From Erythrobacter sp. F6033 (GTDB lineage: Bacteria; Pseudomonadota; Alphaproteobacteria; Sphingomonadales; Sphingomonadaceae): 64,000 bases of DNA. The translations under genes and the position numbers were made by a program. Below the pieces are notes generated by a model that was given only the letters and a program-made list of their open reading frames with translations, was not told where the DNA came from and searched no databases. Each line of letters starts with the position of its first letter. Within the stretch, counting starts at the first letter, position 1. Shown here one piece after another: positions 35,961 through 45,068 of this stretch. The stretch spans positions 806,001 to 870,000 of the forward strand of contig NZ_JALKAZ010000001.1 in the NCBI RefSeq assembly GCF_023016005.1, given 5' to 3'.

Positions 35961-36036
35961 GCCTTTGGTTTCTTACGCTATCTTTTTCCGGTGCAGCCCC
36001 TACGCTGCCCGAATGTAATCTGGGATCGGGGGATCA

Positions 36037-37476
36037 ATGGTCGGCAATTCCGACAAGTTTGACGAAATGTATGACGCGGGCGGCGATACCCGTCCGGCAT
36101 ATGCCGATTATTGCGCATGGTATGATGACCAAGACACCAAGTGGCTGCAGCGAAAGAATGCGGAGGCCGATGACAGTTTCCGTAAAACCGGCATCACGTT
36201 CAACGTCTATGGCGAAGACGAGGCCGAAGAACGGTTGATCCCGTTTGATATGGTGCCGCGCGTCATCACGGCGCCGGAATGGCGCAAGCTCACCCGCGGG
36301 ATCGAACAACGGGTGAGGGCGCTCAACAGCTTCCTTTACGATCTCTATCACCGTCAGGAGATCATCCGTGCCGGGCGCGTGCCAGAGCGGCTGTTCCGTC
36401 AGAACGAAGCGTGGCTGCCCAATATGGTTGGCTTTACACCGCCCGGGGGCATTTACACCCACATCGTCGGTATCGATCTTGTCCGCACGGGCCCCAATGA
36501 TTGGTTCGTGTTGGAAGACAATGCGCGCACGCCTTCGGGTGTGTCCTACATGCTGGAAAATCGCGAAACGATGATGGGGATGTTCCCCGAACTGTTTAGC
36601 CGTGTTCCGGTGGAAACCGTTTCCAATTACCCGCGCCGTCTTGCGCGTTCGCTCGCTGCGTGTGCTCCGCCTGCCTTTGCCGAGAGCGGTCGGAAGAAAC
36701 CCAACGTCGCGGTTCTAACGCCGGGCATCTACAATTCAGCCTATTATGAGCATGCGTTTCTGGCTGATCAGATGGGTGCGGAGCTTGTCGAAGGCAGTGA
36801 CTTGCGGGTCGTGAACGGTCTTGTGCACATGCGCACGACCAGCGGGTTTAAACCGCTCGACGTGCTGTATCGCCGCGTCGATGATGACTTCCTCGACCCG
36901 CTGACATTCGAACCGTCCAGTATGCTGGGCGTGCCGGGCATCATGGACGTTTACCGTTCCGGCGGGATCACGATTGCGAATGCTCCCGGAACAGGGATTT
37001 GCGATGACAAGGCTATCTACTCTTTCATGCCGGAAATCGTCGAGTTTTATACTGGTGAAAAGCCGCTTCTGCCCAATGTCGAAACGTGGCGCTGCGCCGA
37101 TGATGATAGTCTTGCCTATGTGCTCGACAATCTTGACGAACTGGTTGTGAAGGAAGTTCACGGGTCCGGTGGTTACGGCATGTTGATCGGCCCGACAGCC
37201 ACCAAGAAAGAGATAAGGGAGTTCCGCAAGAAGCTCGAAGCGAACCCTGAGAATTACATCGCGCAGCCGACGCTTTCGCTGTCGACATGCCCGATCTTCA
37301 CCAAGAAGGGCCTCGCGCCGCGCCATGTCGATCTGCGCCCTTATGTGCTGGTTTCGCCAAGCGGGATCGACATTACGCCGGGCGGATTGACCCGGGTTGC
37401 TTTGAAAGAGGGATCGCTGGTGGTGAATTCCTCACAAGGTGGCGGCACCAAAGATACATGGGTGCTTAAAGACTGA
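36037..37476 (+). CDS. Circularly permuted type 2 ATP-grasp protein (COG2308, Anbu operon)
   Basis: A 479-residue protein of the circularly permuted ATP-grasp family (PF04174/PF14403). Typical blocks are FNVYGE, IPFDMVPRVITAPEW, GIDLVRTGPNDWFVLEDNARTPSGVSYMLENR, DVLYRRVDDDFLDP and VKEVHGSGGYGMLIGP, with the conserved K-E-x-x-x-S-G-G-Y-G ATP-binding loop. It probably ligates an amine or amino acid to a carboxylate, but the product is not known. First gene of the four-gene module; its stop overlaps the next start by one base. Confidence 0.92.
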   Translation: MVGNSDKFDEMYDAGGDTRPAYADYCAWYDDQDTKWLQRKNAEADDSFRKTGITFNVYGEDEAEERLIPFDMVPRVITAPEWRKLTRGIEQRVRALNSFLYDLYHRQEIIRAGRVPERLFRQNEAWLPNMVGFTPPGGIYTHIVGIDLVRTGPNDWFVLEDNARTPSGVSYMLENRETMMGMFPELFSRVPVETVSNYPRRLARSLAACAPPAFAESGRKKPNVAVLTPGIYNSAYYEHAFLADQMGAELVEGSDLRVVNGLVHMRTTSGFKPLDVLYRRVDDDFLDPLTFEPSSMLGVPGIMDVYRSGGITIANAPGTGICDDKAIYSFMPEIVEFYTGEKPLLPNVETWRCADDDSLAYVLDNLDELVVKEVHGSGGYGMLIGPTATKKEIREFRKKLEANPENYIAQPTLSLSTCPIFTKKGLAPRHVDLRPYVLVSPSGIDITPGGLTRVALKEGSLVVNSSQGGGTKDTWVLKD

Positions 37477-38420
37477 TGCTGGGTAGAACTGCCAACGGAT
37501 TGTTTTGGATGTTCCGCTACCTTGAGCGGGCCGAAAACACTGCACGTCTTCTTGAAGCGGGCCTTCGCATGGCGCTGACCCGTGATGTTCAAACAGCAGA
37601 GGAAGAATGGCGCTCCGTCATCACCACCAGCGGCCAACGCGCGCTCTATGAAGCCACAAATGACGGTTATGACGGGCAATCGGCCTGGAACTTCATCCTG
37701 CGCGACAAAGACAATCCGGCCAATGTCCGCGAGATGTTTGCGTCCGTGCGCACCAATGCGCGGCTGGCGCGTACCGAAATTTCAAGCGACGTTTGGGAAG
37801 CGGTCAACACCAGTTGGATGGAGTTGGACAAGCTGCTGACACGTCCTGTCAGCCAGAGTGCAATTGGTGATGTTGTCGGGACAATCCGGCGCGCGGGCAC
37901 TCAGGTACACGGGGCCTTTGACGGGTCGATGTTGCGCAACGAAGCGTATCATTTCGCGCGCGTCGGCACTTTTATTGAGCGCGCGGAAAGCACTGCGCGG
38001 ATCCTCGATATGAAGTACTTCCTCTTGCTGCCTTCGCTTTCCTATGTCGGATCGAGCCTTGATACCGGACAATGGGATCAGGTGCTGCGCTCGGTTGCCG
38101 GCGCGCGCGCTTATACATGGCTGAACGCAGGACAGATCGACGCGCGCGGCATTGTGGAATTTCTGGTGCTGGATGACCGGTTTCCGCGAAGCCTTGCTTT
38201 TTGCCGGTCTGCGCAGCGGGACAACCTTGCCGCGCTTGCCCGGATGCACGGGGCAGAGGGCACCTGCAACGAATTGATGCGTGAAGCAGATATGGACATC
38301 GCGGAAATCACGGTTGAGCAGATTTTCGAGCGCGGTCTGCACGAATTCCTCGTCGACTTCACGGCTCGCAATGCCGCGATAAGCAGAGCTATCGCCGAAG
38401 ACTACAGGTTCCTAGCATGA
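37476..38420 (+). CDS. Alpha-E domain protein (COG2307, Anbu operon)
   Basis: A 314-residue all-helical protein of PF04168. LGRTANGLFWMFRYLERAENTARLLEAGLRMAL at the N-terminus with the double E-R-A-E-x-T-A-R motif (repeated near 165 as ERAESTARILDMKYF) is the hallmark. Its biochemical role is unknown; it is nearly always encoded beside the COG2308 ATP-grasp, sometimes fused to it. Start overlaps the ATP-grasp stop (TGATG). Confidence 0.92.
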   Translation: MLGRTANGLFWMFRYLERAENTARLLEAGLRMALTRDVQTAEEEWRSVITTSGQRALYEATNDGYDGQSAWNFILRDKDNPANVREMFASVRTNARLARTEISSDVWEAVNTSWMELDKLLTRPVSQSAIGDVVGTIRRAGTQVHGAFDGSMLRNEAYHFARVGTFIERAESTARILDMKYFLLLPSLSYVGSSLDTGQWDQVLRSVAGARAYTWLNAGQIDARGIVEFLVLDDRFPRSLAFCRSAQRDNLAALARMHGAEGTCNELMREADMDIAEITVEQIFERGLHEFLVDFTARNAAISRAIAEDYRFLA

Positions 38421-38430
38421 GGTATCCGGC

Positions 38431-39276
38431 ATGAGATTGGCGATCCGTCACACCACCCGATATGTCTTTAAAGAACCTGTTGTGCATGCCCTGCAAAGGC
38501 TGCGTCTGACGCCTAAGGAAACGCAGGGTCAGAAAATCCTCAAATGGGATATGACGTATGAGAACGCTCATGATGAGCTCGAATATGAGGATGAGCATCA
38601 CAACACGGTAAACCTGATTTCGGTCGATGGCGGGGCAAGCGAGGTTACAGTGACCTGTACCGGATCGGTCGAAACCGAAGACGAAGGCGGTGTGATCGGC
38701 CGGCATTCCGGACATTTGCCGCTTTGGAGCTTCCTCGGGCAGAAAAAGCTTACGAAGCCGGGTGTCAAAATGCGCGCCTTGATCCGCGAAGTCGGGCAGC
38801 CGCAGGACGGTGACAGGTTGGCTTACCTTCATAGCCTGTCTCGGATGATCGCGGATCAAGTGAAATATCAGACTGGTACAACCGGTGTGACAACCACCGC
38901 CGAAGAGGCTGTCGCATCGGAGCAGGGCGTGTGTCAGGATCACGCGCATATCTTCATTGGCGCCGCGCGATCCGTCGGAATTCCAGCCCGCTATGTCAGT
39001 GGCTATCTGATGATGAATGACCGGATTGATCAGGAAGCAACTCATGCGTGGGCAGAGGCGCATGTGGACGGGCTCGGCTGGGTCGGATTCGACATTTCCA
39101 ACGGGATCAGTCCTGACCCGCGCTATGTCCGTGTCGCCACAGGACGGGATTACCGTGATGCCGCACCAATCACCGGGATCAGCTTTGGCGGTTCAGAGCA
39201 AATCCTCACCGTTGATATCGCGGTGGAACAACAGCACGAAATCCATCACGGGCATAACGAACAGCAGCAGCAATAA
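38431..39276 (+). CDS. Transglutaminase-like family protein (COG1305, Anbu operon)
   Basis: A 281-residue protein with an N-terminal bacterial transglutaminase-like region (IRHTTRYVFKEPVVHALQRLRLTPKE) and a transglutaminase core with Cys in SEQGVCQDHAHIFIGAAR, His in EATHAWAEAHVDG and Asp in GFDISNG. It may act as a peptidase or amide-transferring enzyme. GAGG lies about eight bases before the ATG. The tail is Gln/His-rich. Third gene of the conserved module. Confidence 0.92.
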   Translation: MRLAIRHTTRYVFKEPVVHALQRLRLTPKETQGQKILKWDMTYENAHDELEYEDEHHNTVNLISVDGGASEVTVTCTGSVETEDEGGVIGRHSGHLPLWSFLGQKKLTKPGVKMRALIREVGQPQDGDRLAYLHSLSRMIADQVKYQTGTTGVTTTAEEAVASEQGVCQDHAHIFIGAARSVGIPARYVSGYLMMNDRIDQEATHAWAEAHVDGLGWVGFDISNGISPDPRYVRVATGRDYRDAAPITGISFGGSEQILTVDIAVEQQHEIHHGHNEQQQQ

Positions 39277-39336
39277 TGCTATGCGCGCGCGCCGTTCTCC
39301 TGTAACCGCCCGCTCCCGTATCTCGGAGAATCCAAA

Positions 39337-40095
39337 ATGACCTATTGCGTTGGCATGGTGCTCGACAAAGGGCTGGTGCTGATGAGCGATACCCGCACCA
39401 ATTCGGGCGTCGACAACATCTCTGTATTCCGCAAAATGTTTCACTGGCAGGTGCCGGGCGAGCGCATGATCGCTGTGATGACAGCAGGCAACCTTGCGAC
39501 CACTCAAGCGGTGGTTAGCCAGCTTGAAGAGCGCACAAAAGAGCCAGAGGACCGTGAGAACACGCTGCTCAATGGCAAGACGATGTTCTCTGTCGTGACT
39601 GAGATTGGCAAGCTGCTGCGCACAACCATCGAAGAACGCCAGCGGGCCAATGGTGACCGGGGCAAAGGGCGCTTTACGGCATCGATCATCGTAGCCGGGC
39701 AAATCGCTGGCATGGAGCCGCGCCTGTTCATGATCTATCCCGAAGGCAACTTCATCGAAGCCAGCTGGGACACCCCGTTTTTCCAGATTGGCGAGACCAA
39801 GTATGGCCGCCCGATCATCATCCGCGGATATGATCGCGATATGAATTTCGAAGACGCGGCAAAGCTGTTGATGGTGTCGTTCGATTCCACGCTTAAAGCC
39901 AACCTTTCGGTCGGATTGCCGCTCGACCTGCTGGTCATCGGAAAGGATGACTTTGCGCCAACGCACGAGCATCGCATCACTCAAGACGATCCGTATTTCA
40001 GCGAAATCTCGTCAGGGTGGGGGGCTGCATTGAAGTCTGCATTTCATTCGCTCCCGGACTACAAATTTGATTCGCAAGTCCGAGAAACTTCGTAA
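39337..40095 (+). CDS. anbu: Anbu, proteasome-like peptidase
   Basis: A 252-residue N-terminal-nucleophile hydrolase related to HslV and proteasome beta subunits. After Met removal the chain starts with Thr (M-T-Y-C-V-G), the catalytic nucleophile; Asp18 (MSDTRTN) and Lys33 (FRKMF) match proteasome Asp17 and Lys33. Anbu forms open helical or ring assemblies in studied species. GGAGAA lies seven bases before the ATG. Its substrate is unknown; operon context suggests it acts on or with a product of the ATP-grasp and transglutaminase proteins. Confidence 0.93.
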   Translation: MTYCVGMVLDKGLVLMSDTRTNSGVDNISVFRKMFHWQVPGERMIAVMTAGNLATTQAVVSQLEERTKEPEDRENTLLNGKTMFSVVTEIGKLLRTTIEERQRANGDRGKGRFTASIIVAGQIAGMEPRLFMIYPEGNFIEASWDTPFFQIGETKYGRPIIIRGYDRDMNFEDAAKLLMVSFDSTLKANLSVGLPLDLLVIGKDDFAPTHEHRITQDDPYFSEISSGWGAALKSAFHSLPDYKFDSQVRETS

Positions 40096-40266
40096 CTCGG
40101 GCTTTCACTCAGTAATTCGCGCTAGTCCCGGAGCCATTTTAATCCATTCTGGACCGAAACTTACCGCTCGGGCGTGATCACAATTCTGGAATCTGGTTCC
40201 AAAACCTCTCCGGTTTGGATCATGTCCCGCGTGAGTTTTGGTTAATTTACGGCACTTACTTTGCGC

Positions 40267-40887
40267 ATGACACGCAAAGCCACACTCCATTTCATCGACT
40301 CATCAAGCCGCAACCGTGCAGAGCTTGCAAGGGCTGGATTCTCACTAGGACACCATTCAGAAGTGTATGGGGACCTATCCGAGCTTTCGTCACATCCGCC
40401 ACGCGAAGGCATCATTGTCGCCCGTGATACAGTCGAAGAAGGCGGCGTCGCTATGATCCTGGAACGCCTCAGCCGGCTTGGTATCTGGTTGCCGTTGATC
40501 GCCGTAGAAGAGCAGCCGCGCCCTGGTCGAATAGTTGAGGCGATCAAGGCCGGTGCGCTCGACTATCTTTCGTTGCCGCTTGATCAGGACCGCTTTGCGC
40601 GGTGCCTAACGCGGATCGAAAAAGAGGCGGAGATCTATGGCGCTGCAAGACGGCGTATGATCGAAGCAAGAGACCGTATTTCCAGCCTCTCGGGTCGCGA
40701 GAGGGAAGTGTTGGAATGGCTTTCGGAAGGAAGCAGCAACAAAGTGATCGCGCGTGAGCTCGATATCAGCCCGCGAACGGTCGAGATTCACCGTGCCAAT
40801 ATGATGAACAAGCTGGGTGCAAACCATGCTGCAGAAGCAGTGCGGTTAAAGCTGGAGGCAAAATTGGAGCCGCGTCAGGACGCGTAG
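40267..40887 (+). CDS. LuxR/FixJ-type response regulator with a degenerate receiver
   Basis: A 206-residue protein. The C-terminal HTH (LSGREREVLEWLSEGSSNKVIARELDISPRTVEIHRANMMNKLG) is a clear LuxR/FixJ DNA-binding domain. The N-terminal receiver-like domain lacks an obvious acidic pocket, has ARD in place of the usual phospho-Asp strand end, and has YLSLPLD where Y-L-x-K-P is expected, so the switch Lys is missing. It may respond without phosphorylation. ATG 40267 is preferred over TTG 40261. A strong terminator follows. Confidence 0.85.
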   Translation: MTRKATLHFIDSSSRNRAELARAGFSLGHHSEVYGDLSELSSHPPREGIIVARDTVEEGGVAMILERLSRLGIWLPLIAVEEQPRPGRIVEAIKAGALDYLSLPLDQDRFARCLTRIEKEAEIYGAARRRMIEARDRISSLSGREREVLEWLSEGSSNKVIARELDISPRTVEIHRANMMNKLGANHAAEAVRLKLEAKLEPRQDA

Positions 40888-40916
40888 GCCGTCTCTTCGA
40901 AGCCCCCTAACTAGAC

Positions 40917-40950
40917 GCCTCCGTTGTGCCCCCAGCGGAGGCGCTTTTTT
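40917..40950 (+). terminator. Intrinsic terminator of the LuxR-type gene
   Basis: Stem GCCTCCG / CGGAGGC with a 12-base loop, followed by GCTTTTTT. It also separates the regulator from the converging extensin-like gene. Confidence 0.85.
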
Positions 40951-40954
40951 GGTC

Positions 40955-41719
40955 TTAGCGGCAGAATTTTGCGCCGGTGCCTTCCAAGTGGAAGTGGTCA
41001 GCATGCGCTCGGTTGTATTCCGGGCCCAATACTGTGCCAAACCGCTTGCAGGCACTTTTGTGCACGACGCGAAGAAATTCGCGCTCTGCCGGGGTTCCGC
41101 TGTCCCAATCACCTTTTAGGCTGATCCGCCGACCATCTGCCAACATGAAGCCGGAAACGTCGATTGCACCCGCTGTAGCATGAGCCGATTTGCGGTTCGA
41201 TCCGGCCACATTGCGGCAGGAATAGCTGCCCATCGTCTCGATCCGTTCCAGCGGGCTGCCGAGAATTTGGCGTGCAGCGCGGTCAACGCCAAAGCGCGCC
41301 CAAGCGTTAAACGCCTTGGCTGTGCGGCATTTGACCGGACCGATATTGCTGACGCCAAACCGGTTGGCATCGCCGGAAAGCGCGGACAGTTGAACAGTGC
41401 CAAGCTTGTTACATCCAGGCGCAGCGTAGGTATCCGGGATCGGATTGAACTGTGCACCTGCTTGATTCAATTCTGCGAGGCAGCTTGCGTCTGCAGCGTT
41501 GGGCGCGATGCTTTGCGGTGTCGAGGCAAAGCGGCGCGGCGCTGGCGCTGGCGTGCTTGTGCGTGTGGGCGTTTGAGTGCCGAGCTTCGCGCGCGCAGCG
41601 GCATAGTCTGGTGTCGCTGAAGAGGGCGCGCTGGCGCTGGGTATCAGGCTACTGCATCCACCAAGAGCCACAGCGCCTGCAAGCGCCATCGATTTCCGAA
41701 AGATCAAATGGGTTTTCAT
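40955..41719 (-). CDS. Extensin-like lipoprotein (LAS-metallopeptidase-like)
   Basis: A 254-residue protein with a lipobox (ALGGC-S, Cys about 22), a Ser/Thr/Pro-rich spacer, and an extensin-like C-terminal domain (PF06904). SAHATAGAIDVSGF and HADHFHLEG give the H, D and H-x-x-H pattern of zinc D,D-peptidases of the LAS group, so it may trim peptidoglycan; this activity is inferred. PVKCRTAKAFNAWARF and YSCRNVAGS contain conserved Cys. The name extensin-like is historic and does not imply a plant-type function. Confidence 0.83.
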   Translation of the reverse strand: MKTHLIFRKSMALAGAVALGGCSSLIPSASAPSSATPDYAAARAKLGTQTPTRTSTPAPAPRRFASTPQSIAPNAADASCLAELNQAGAQFNPIPDTYAAPGCNKLGTVQLSALSGDANRFGVSNIGPVKCRTAKAFNAWARFGVDRAARQILGSPLERIETMGSYSCRNVAGSNRKSAHATAGAIDVSGFMLADGRRISLKGDWDSGTPAEREFLRVVHKSACKRFGTVLGPEYNRAHADHFHLEGTGAKFCR

Positions 41720-41833
41720 GACTAAGGGGCAATACGCTGGCTTGGTTACCGAAGGTGCAAAAGGTAACCTTAACGCGTATTAACCCTGATCATCGGATTA
41801 ACGGCTCGCTCAGCCGTTCGGCGGATGCGGTGA

Positions 41834-42217
41834 TTAGGGCAATTCTTCCGCAACCTGTTCCCAAAGCTCGATTTTTATGCCGTTCGGATCAAGGATCCAG
41901 GCGAATTTGCCGTACCCTTCATCGGCGGTATCGAGAACCTTAACGCCCTTTTTAGCCAATCCTACGCAAAATCCATCAAGGTCATGGACGCGCAAATTAA
42001 TCATAAATCCGCCTTTGCCCGGCTTGATATATTCGTCATCTTTGAAGTGGCTGATCAGGGAATAGGGATTGGGCTTAGGCTCATCTGACCACGCCATTTG
42101 CGGCCCATATTCCCCGTCCACGCCCAGCATTTCGCGGTACCAAGCCCGCGTCGCTTCTGGGTCTGCAGCCACGTAGAATACGCCGCCTAACCCCGTAACT
42201 CTTGGTGCGTCGCTCAT
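41834..42217 (-). CDS. VOC family protein (glyoxalase/dioxygenase fold)
   Basis: A 127-residue single-chain vicinal-oxygen-chelate protein: GLGGVFYVAADPEATRAWYREMLGVDGEYG and FAWILDPNGIKIELWEQ, with the terminal Glu in I-E-L-W as a usual metal ligand. The reaction is unknown. ATG 42217 follows GGGAGGA by about seven bases; a TTG directly before it is not needed. Downstream of ccdA in the same direction, with 80 bases between. Confidence 0.82.
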   Translation of the reverse strand: MSDAPRVTGLGGVFYVAADPEATRAWYREMLGVDGEYGPQMAWSDEPKPNPYSLISHFKDDEYIKPGKGGFMINLRVHDLDGFCVGLAKKGVKVLDTADEGYGKFAWILDPNGIKIELWEQVAEELP

Positions 42218-42297
42218 CAATCTGTCCTCCCGTTGGCCTGCGCGAACTATGTCGCAAAGCCTCGTTTCAGGGAAGGGGCGATAATGGCGCCTCTCGC

Positions 42298-43017
42298 TTA
42301 AAAACGCGTCGTGAACTCAATCAGGCCCTGCGGCAAGCTGTCCAACAGGGCGATCTCGATGACCTTATCAAACCCGGTGAGGACCATCACGCCCACGATC
42401 AAGAGAGCGATCCCGAACAGCGGCTTCCCGTATTTGGCAAGGGTCTGCATCGTCTTACGGCGCTCTCCCAATGCCTTGCGTGAGCCATAGGCGAAGGCAA
42501 GCACGCTGGTCGCCACGCCAAGGCCGAAGATCAGGAAGATAAAGAAGCTGCCGATCAGGTTTTCACCCTGACTGGCCGCGGCAATCGCCACGCCAAGTGT
42601 CGGGCCAACACACGGAGCCCAGACGATGCCAAGGAGCAGGCCGATTGCGTACTGACCGCCAGCGCCGTTTCCGCTCAGCTTTGCGAGCCGCTGATTGCCG
42701 AAGTTGGAAATCGGCGCGGCCGCGGCGCTGAGTGCAGCCTGCGCCTGAGGCACGAGTAGGACGAAGCCCGCGATCGCCAGCATGGCTCCCGCAAAAGTCC
42801 GCACCGCGTGCTCGTTTATGCCGAGCGAGTAGCCGAACGCGATCACGACGAAGCCGAATAGCGTAAAGCTGGTCACCAATCCGCCTGCCAAGGCCAGCGG
42901 CCCAAACCGGCTCTTGCCCAGCGCCGATGCGACAAGGATCGGCACCAGCGGCAAGACGCACGGGTTAAGGATCGTCACCAATCCGGCGACGAAAGACAGA
43001 AAAGCGCTTCCGATCAT
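42298..43017 (-). CDS. ccdA: CcdA-like thiol-disulfide transporter
   Basis: A 239-residue, six-helix membrane protein of the CcdA/DsbD core family. Cys residues in TILNPCVLPLVPIL and IVWAPCVGPTLG are the redox pair in helices 1 and 4. It passes reductant across the inner membrane, here probably to the thioredoxin-like protein encoded 27 bases upstream on the same strand. A second system (dsbD near 28 kb) exists, so the two may serve different substrates. Confidence 0.9.
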   Translation of the reverse strand: MIGSAFLSFVAGLVTILNPCVLPLVPILVASALGKSRFGPLALAGGLVTSFTLFGFVVIAFGYSLGINEHAVRTFAGAMLAIAGFVLLVPQAQAALSAAAAPISNFGNQRLAKLSGNGAGGQYAIGLLLGIVWAPCVGPTLGVAIAAASQGENLIGSFFIFLIFGLGVATSVLAFAYGSRKALGERRKTMQTLAKYGKPLFGIALLIVGVMVLTGFDKVIEIALLDSLPQGLIEFTTRF

Positions 43018-43044
43018 GATTTCAGCCTGATGGTAGGTCGGGCG

Positions 43045-43446
43045 TTAGAGGGCGCCCAACACCTTCGCCCGCAGACGGGTGCGATTGGTTTCCGCGATCG
43101 AGCGGACGACTTCGGTTTCGCCGTTGAAGACGAGGATGGTCGACTGGCGTGGGATGCGATGCGCGCGCAGAAACGCCTTTTCGTCGTCAAAATTGACCTT
43201 CACGAACAGCGTGTTGCCGTTCTGCTTTTCCTTGCGAAGTTCTTCCATGATCGGCGCCTGAGCGCGGCAAGTTGGGCACCAGTCCGCATAGACATCAACA
43301 ACGATGGTCTTGCCTTTCTTCTGAGCCATCATGAATTCCCCGGCATCATAGGTTTGCCAGCCGTTCGCACTGGCCTGCGCAGAAAGCTGCATCGTGCCGA
43401 AAATCGCAGCACCGATAATGCCGACAAGGATGAAAAGACGGGTCAT
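43045..43446 (-). CDS. Periplasmic thioredoxin-like protein
   Basis: A 133-residue protein with a signal or anchor helix (residues 3-21, LSAQASA) and a thioredoxin fold with active site ADWCPTCRAQAP. The cis-Pro loop is RIPRQSTILVF. It is exported and probably kept reduced by the CcdA protein of the same operon. W-C-P-T-C is unusual for TlpA (W-C-x-x-C with P) but common in DsbD-type C-terminal domains. No substrate can be named. Confidence 0.87.
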   Translation of the reverse strand: MTRLFILVGIIGAAIFGTMQLSAQASANGWQTYDAGEFMMAQKKGKTIVVDVYADWCPTCRAQAPIMEELRKEKQNGNTLFVKVNFDDEKAFLRAHRIPRQSTILVFNGETEVVRSIAETNRTRLRAKVLGAL

Positions 43447-43544
43447 GGGTAGAAGCTCCAGAATCGTTGAGGGGCCAGCAAAGTGCCGACCTGTTCAAGA
43501 GGGTGTTCGAACGCTTAAACGAGCTGGTTACAGCCGCGGCAAAA

Positions 43545-45020
43545 TTATTCTGCCGGTGCAGCAACCGCGCCATTTCGCGTCGCTTTGCTCAAGACAACAA
43601 TCGCAATCCATGCGGCGATAAATCCGGGCACGATTTCGTACAGACCCTGGCCGCCAATGAAGTCTGCATTGAGACCCAGCGCGATCCACAGACCGACGAC
43701 GAGTGCGCCCGTGACTAGTCCCGCAACGGCTCCGGTCCCTGTCATTCCGCGCCATGTCAGCGCCAGAATAATCAACGGGCCGAACGCCGCGCCAAACCCT
43801 GCCCAGGCGTTGGAAACCAGACCAAGCACCTGACTGTCAGGATTGCTCGCAATCACCATCGCAGCGATCGCCACCAAGGCCACGCAGACGCGCCCGACAT
43901 TTACGGCTTCGCGCTCGCTTGCTTCCTTGCGCAGGAACAGGCGGTAGAAATCCTCTGTCAGCGAGCTGGAACTGACGAGCAATTGTGAGCTGATCGTGCT
44001 CATGATCGCCGCCAAGAGCGCGGCGAAGAGGAAGCCTGTGATAAGCGGGTGGAACAGCAATTCGGATAGGATGATGAAGATCGTTTCAGGATCTTCGACA
44101 ACCACTCCGTTTTGTTCGGCGTATGCGCGTCCGGCAAGGCCCATACCGACCGCGCCGACCAGAGAAATAGCCATCCATGAAAGGCCGTATGTGCGCGCGC
44201 GGGCGACTTTTTCGACCGTATCAATCGCCATAAAGCGCACGATGATGTGAGGCTGACCAAAATAGCCCAGGCCCCAGGTCACCGCACTAATAAAGCCAAG
44301 CGCGGTGAGACCTTCCGTGAGGCTCAAGAAGCCCGGCTGAGCCACATCGGATAATGAAATGCCCGCATCACCGCTGCCATACATCACGACGAGCGGCATA
44401 AGGACCAGCGCGATCATCATGATTATGCCTTGGACAAAGTCGGTGAGGCTGACGGCCAGAAATCCGCCCACCATAGTGTAAGCAAGCACGATGCCCGCGG
44501 TAATCACGATGCCGAGCATGTAGTCGCTCATGCCGAGCCCCGGGAGCATGCCTGCAAATGCTGTCTCGAACAGCTTACCGCCGCCCACCAGTCCAGCGGC
44601 GGTATAGACGGTAAAGAACATTACAATCACGACCGCACAGATAACGCGCAGGGCAATGGCTTTGTCGGGAAAGCGGTTGGCGAGAAACTGCGGAATAGTC
44701 AGCGCATTGCCAAGCTCTTCGGTCTGTTTGCGCAAACGCGGCGCGACGATAAACCAGTTCGCAACCGCGCCTGCAAACAGTCCAATCCCGATCCACGCTT
44801 CGACCAGACCGGCGGCATAGAGAGCGCCGGGTAGGCCAAGCAGCAACCACCCTGACATATCCGACGCACCGGCGCTAAGTGCGGCAACCGAAGGCGGGAG
44901 ATTCCGCCCGGCAAGCAGGTAGCCTTCGCTATCAGCGGTCGATTTGCGCCAGGCATACAGGCCGATGGCGATCATCAGGACGAAATAGAGCGCGAGGCTC
45001 AGAAGAGTTGCAGTTTCCAT
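43545..45020 (-). CDS. putP: Sodium/proline symporter
   Basis: A 491-residue SSS-family transporter with 13 predicted helices. YLLAGRNLPPSVAALSAGASDMSGWLLLGLPG is the helix 2 region with the A-S-D-M-S-G-W-L motif of PutP, and SAVTWGLGYFGQPHIIVRFMAI is also specific to proline transporters. Start ATG 45020 gives the standard N-terminus; the frame extends upstream without support. No put dehydrogenase gene is adjacent. Confidence 0.9.
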   Translation of the reverse strand: METATLLSLALYFVLMIAIGLYAWRKSTADSEGYLLAGRNLPPSVAALSAGASDMSGWLLLGLPGALYAAGLVEAWIGIGLFAGAVANWFIVAPRLRKQTEELGNALTIPQFLANRFPDKAIALRVICAVVIVMFFTVYTAAGLVGGGKLFETAFAGMLPGLGMSDYMLGIVITAGIVLAYTMVGGFLAVSLTDFVQGIIMMIALVLMPLVVMYGSGDAGISLSDVAQPGFLSLTEGLTALGFISAVTWGLGYFGQPHIIVRFMAIDTVEKVARARTYGLSWMAISLVGAVGMGLAGRAYAEQNGVVVEDPETIFIILSELLFHPLITGFLFAALLAAIMSTISSQLLVSSSSLTEDFYRLFLRKEASEREAVNVGRVCVALVAIAAMVIASNPDSQVLGLVSNAWAGFGAAFGPLIILALTWRGMTGTGAVAGLVTGALVVGLWIALGLNADFIGGQGLYEIVPGFIAAWIAIVVLSKATRNGAVAAPAE

Positions 45021-45068
45021 ATTGAGGCGGCGGTTAACATCTCGCCGCCACATTGGCTACCGACGCGC

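Noticed and set aside
41800..41818. AACGGCT / AGCCGTT hairpin between the extensin-like and VOC genes
   Set aside because: No T-run on either side; too weak to call a terminator or operator.
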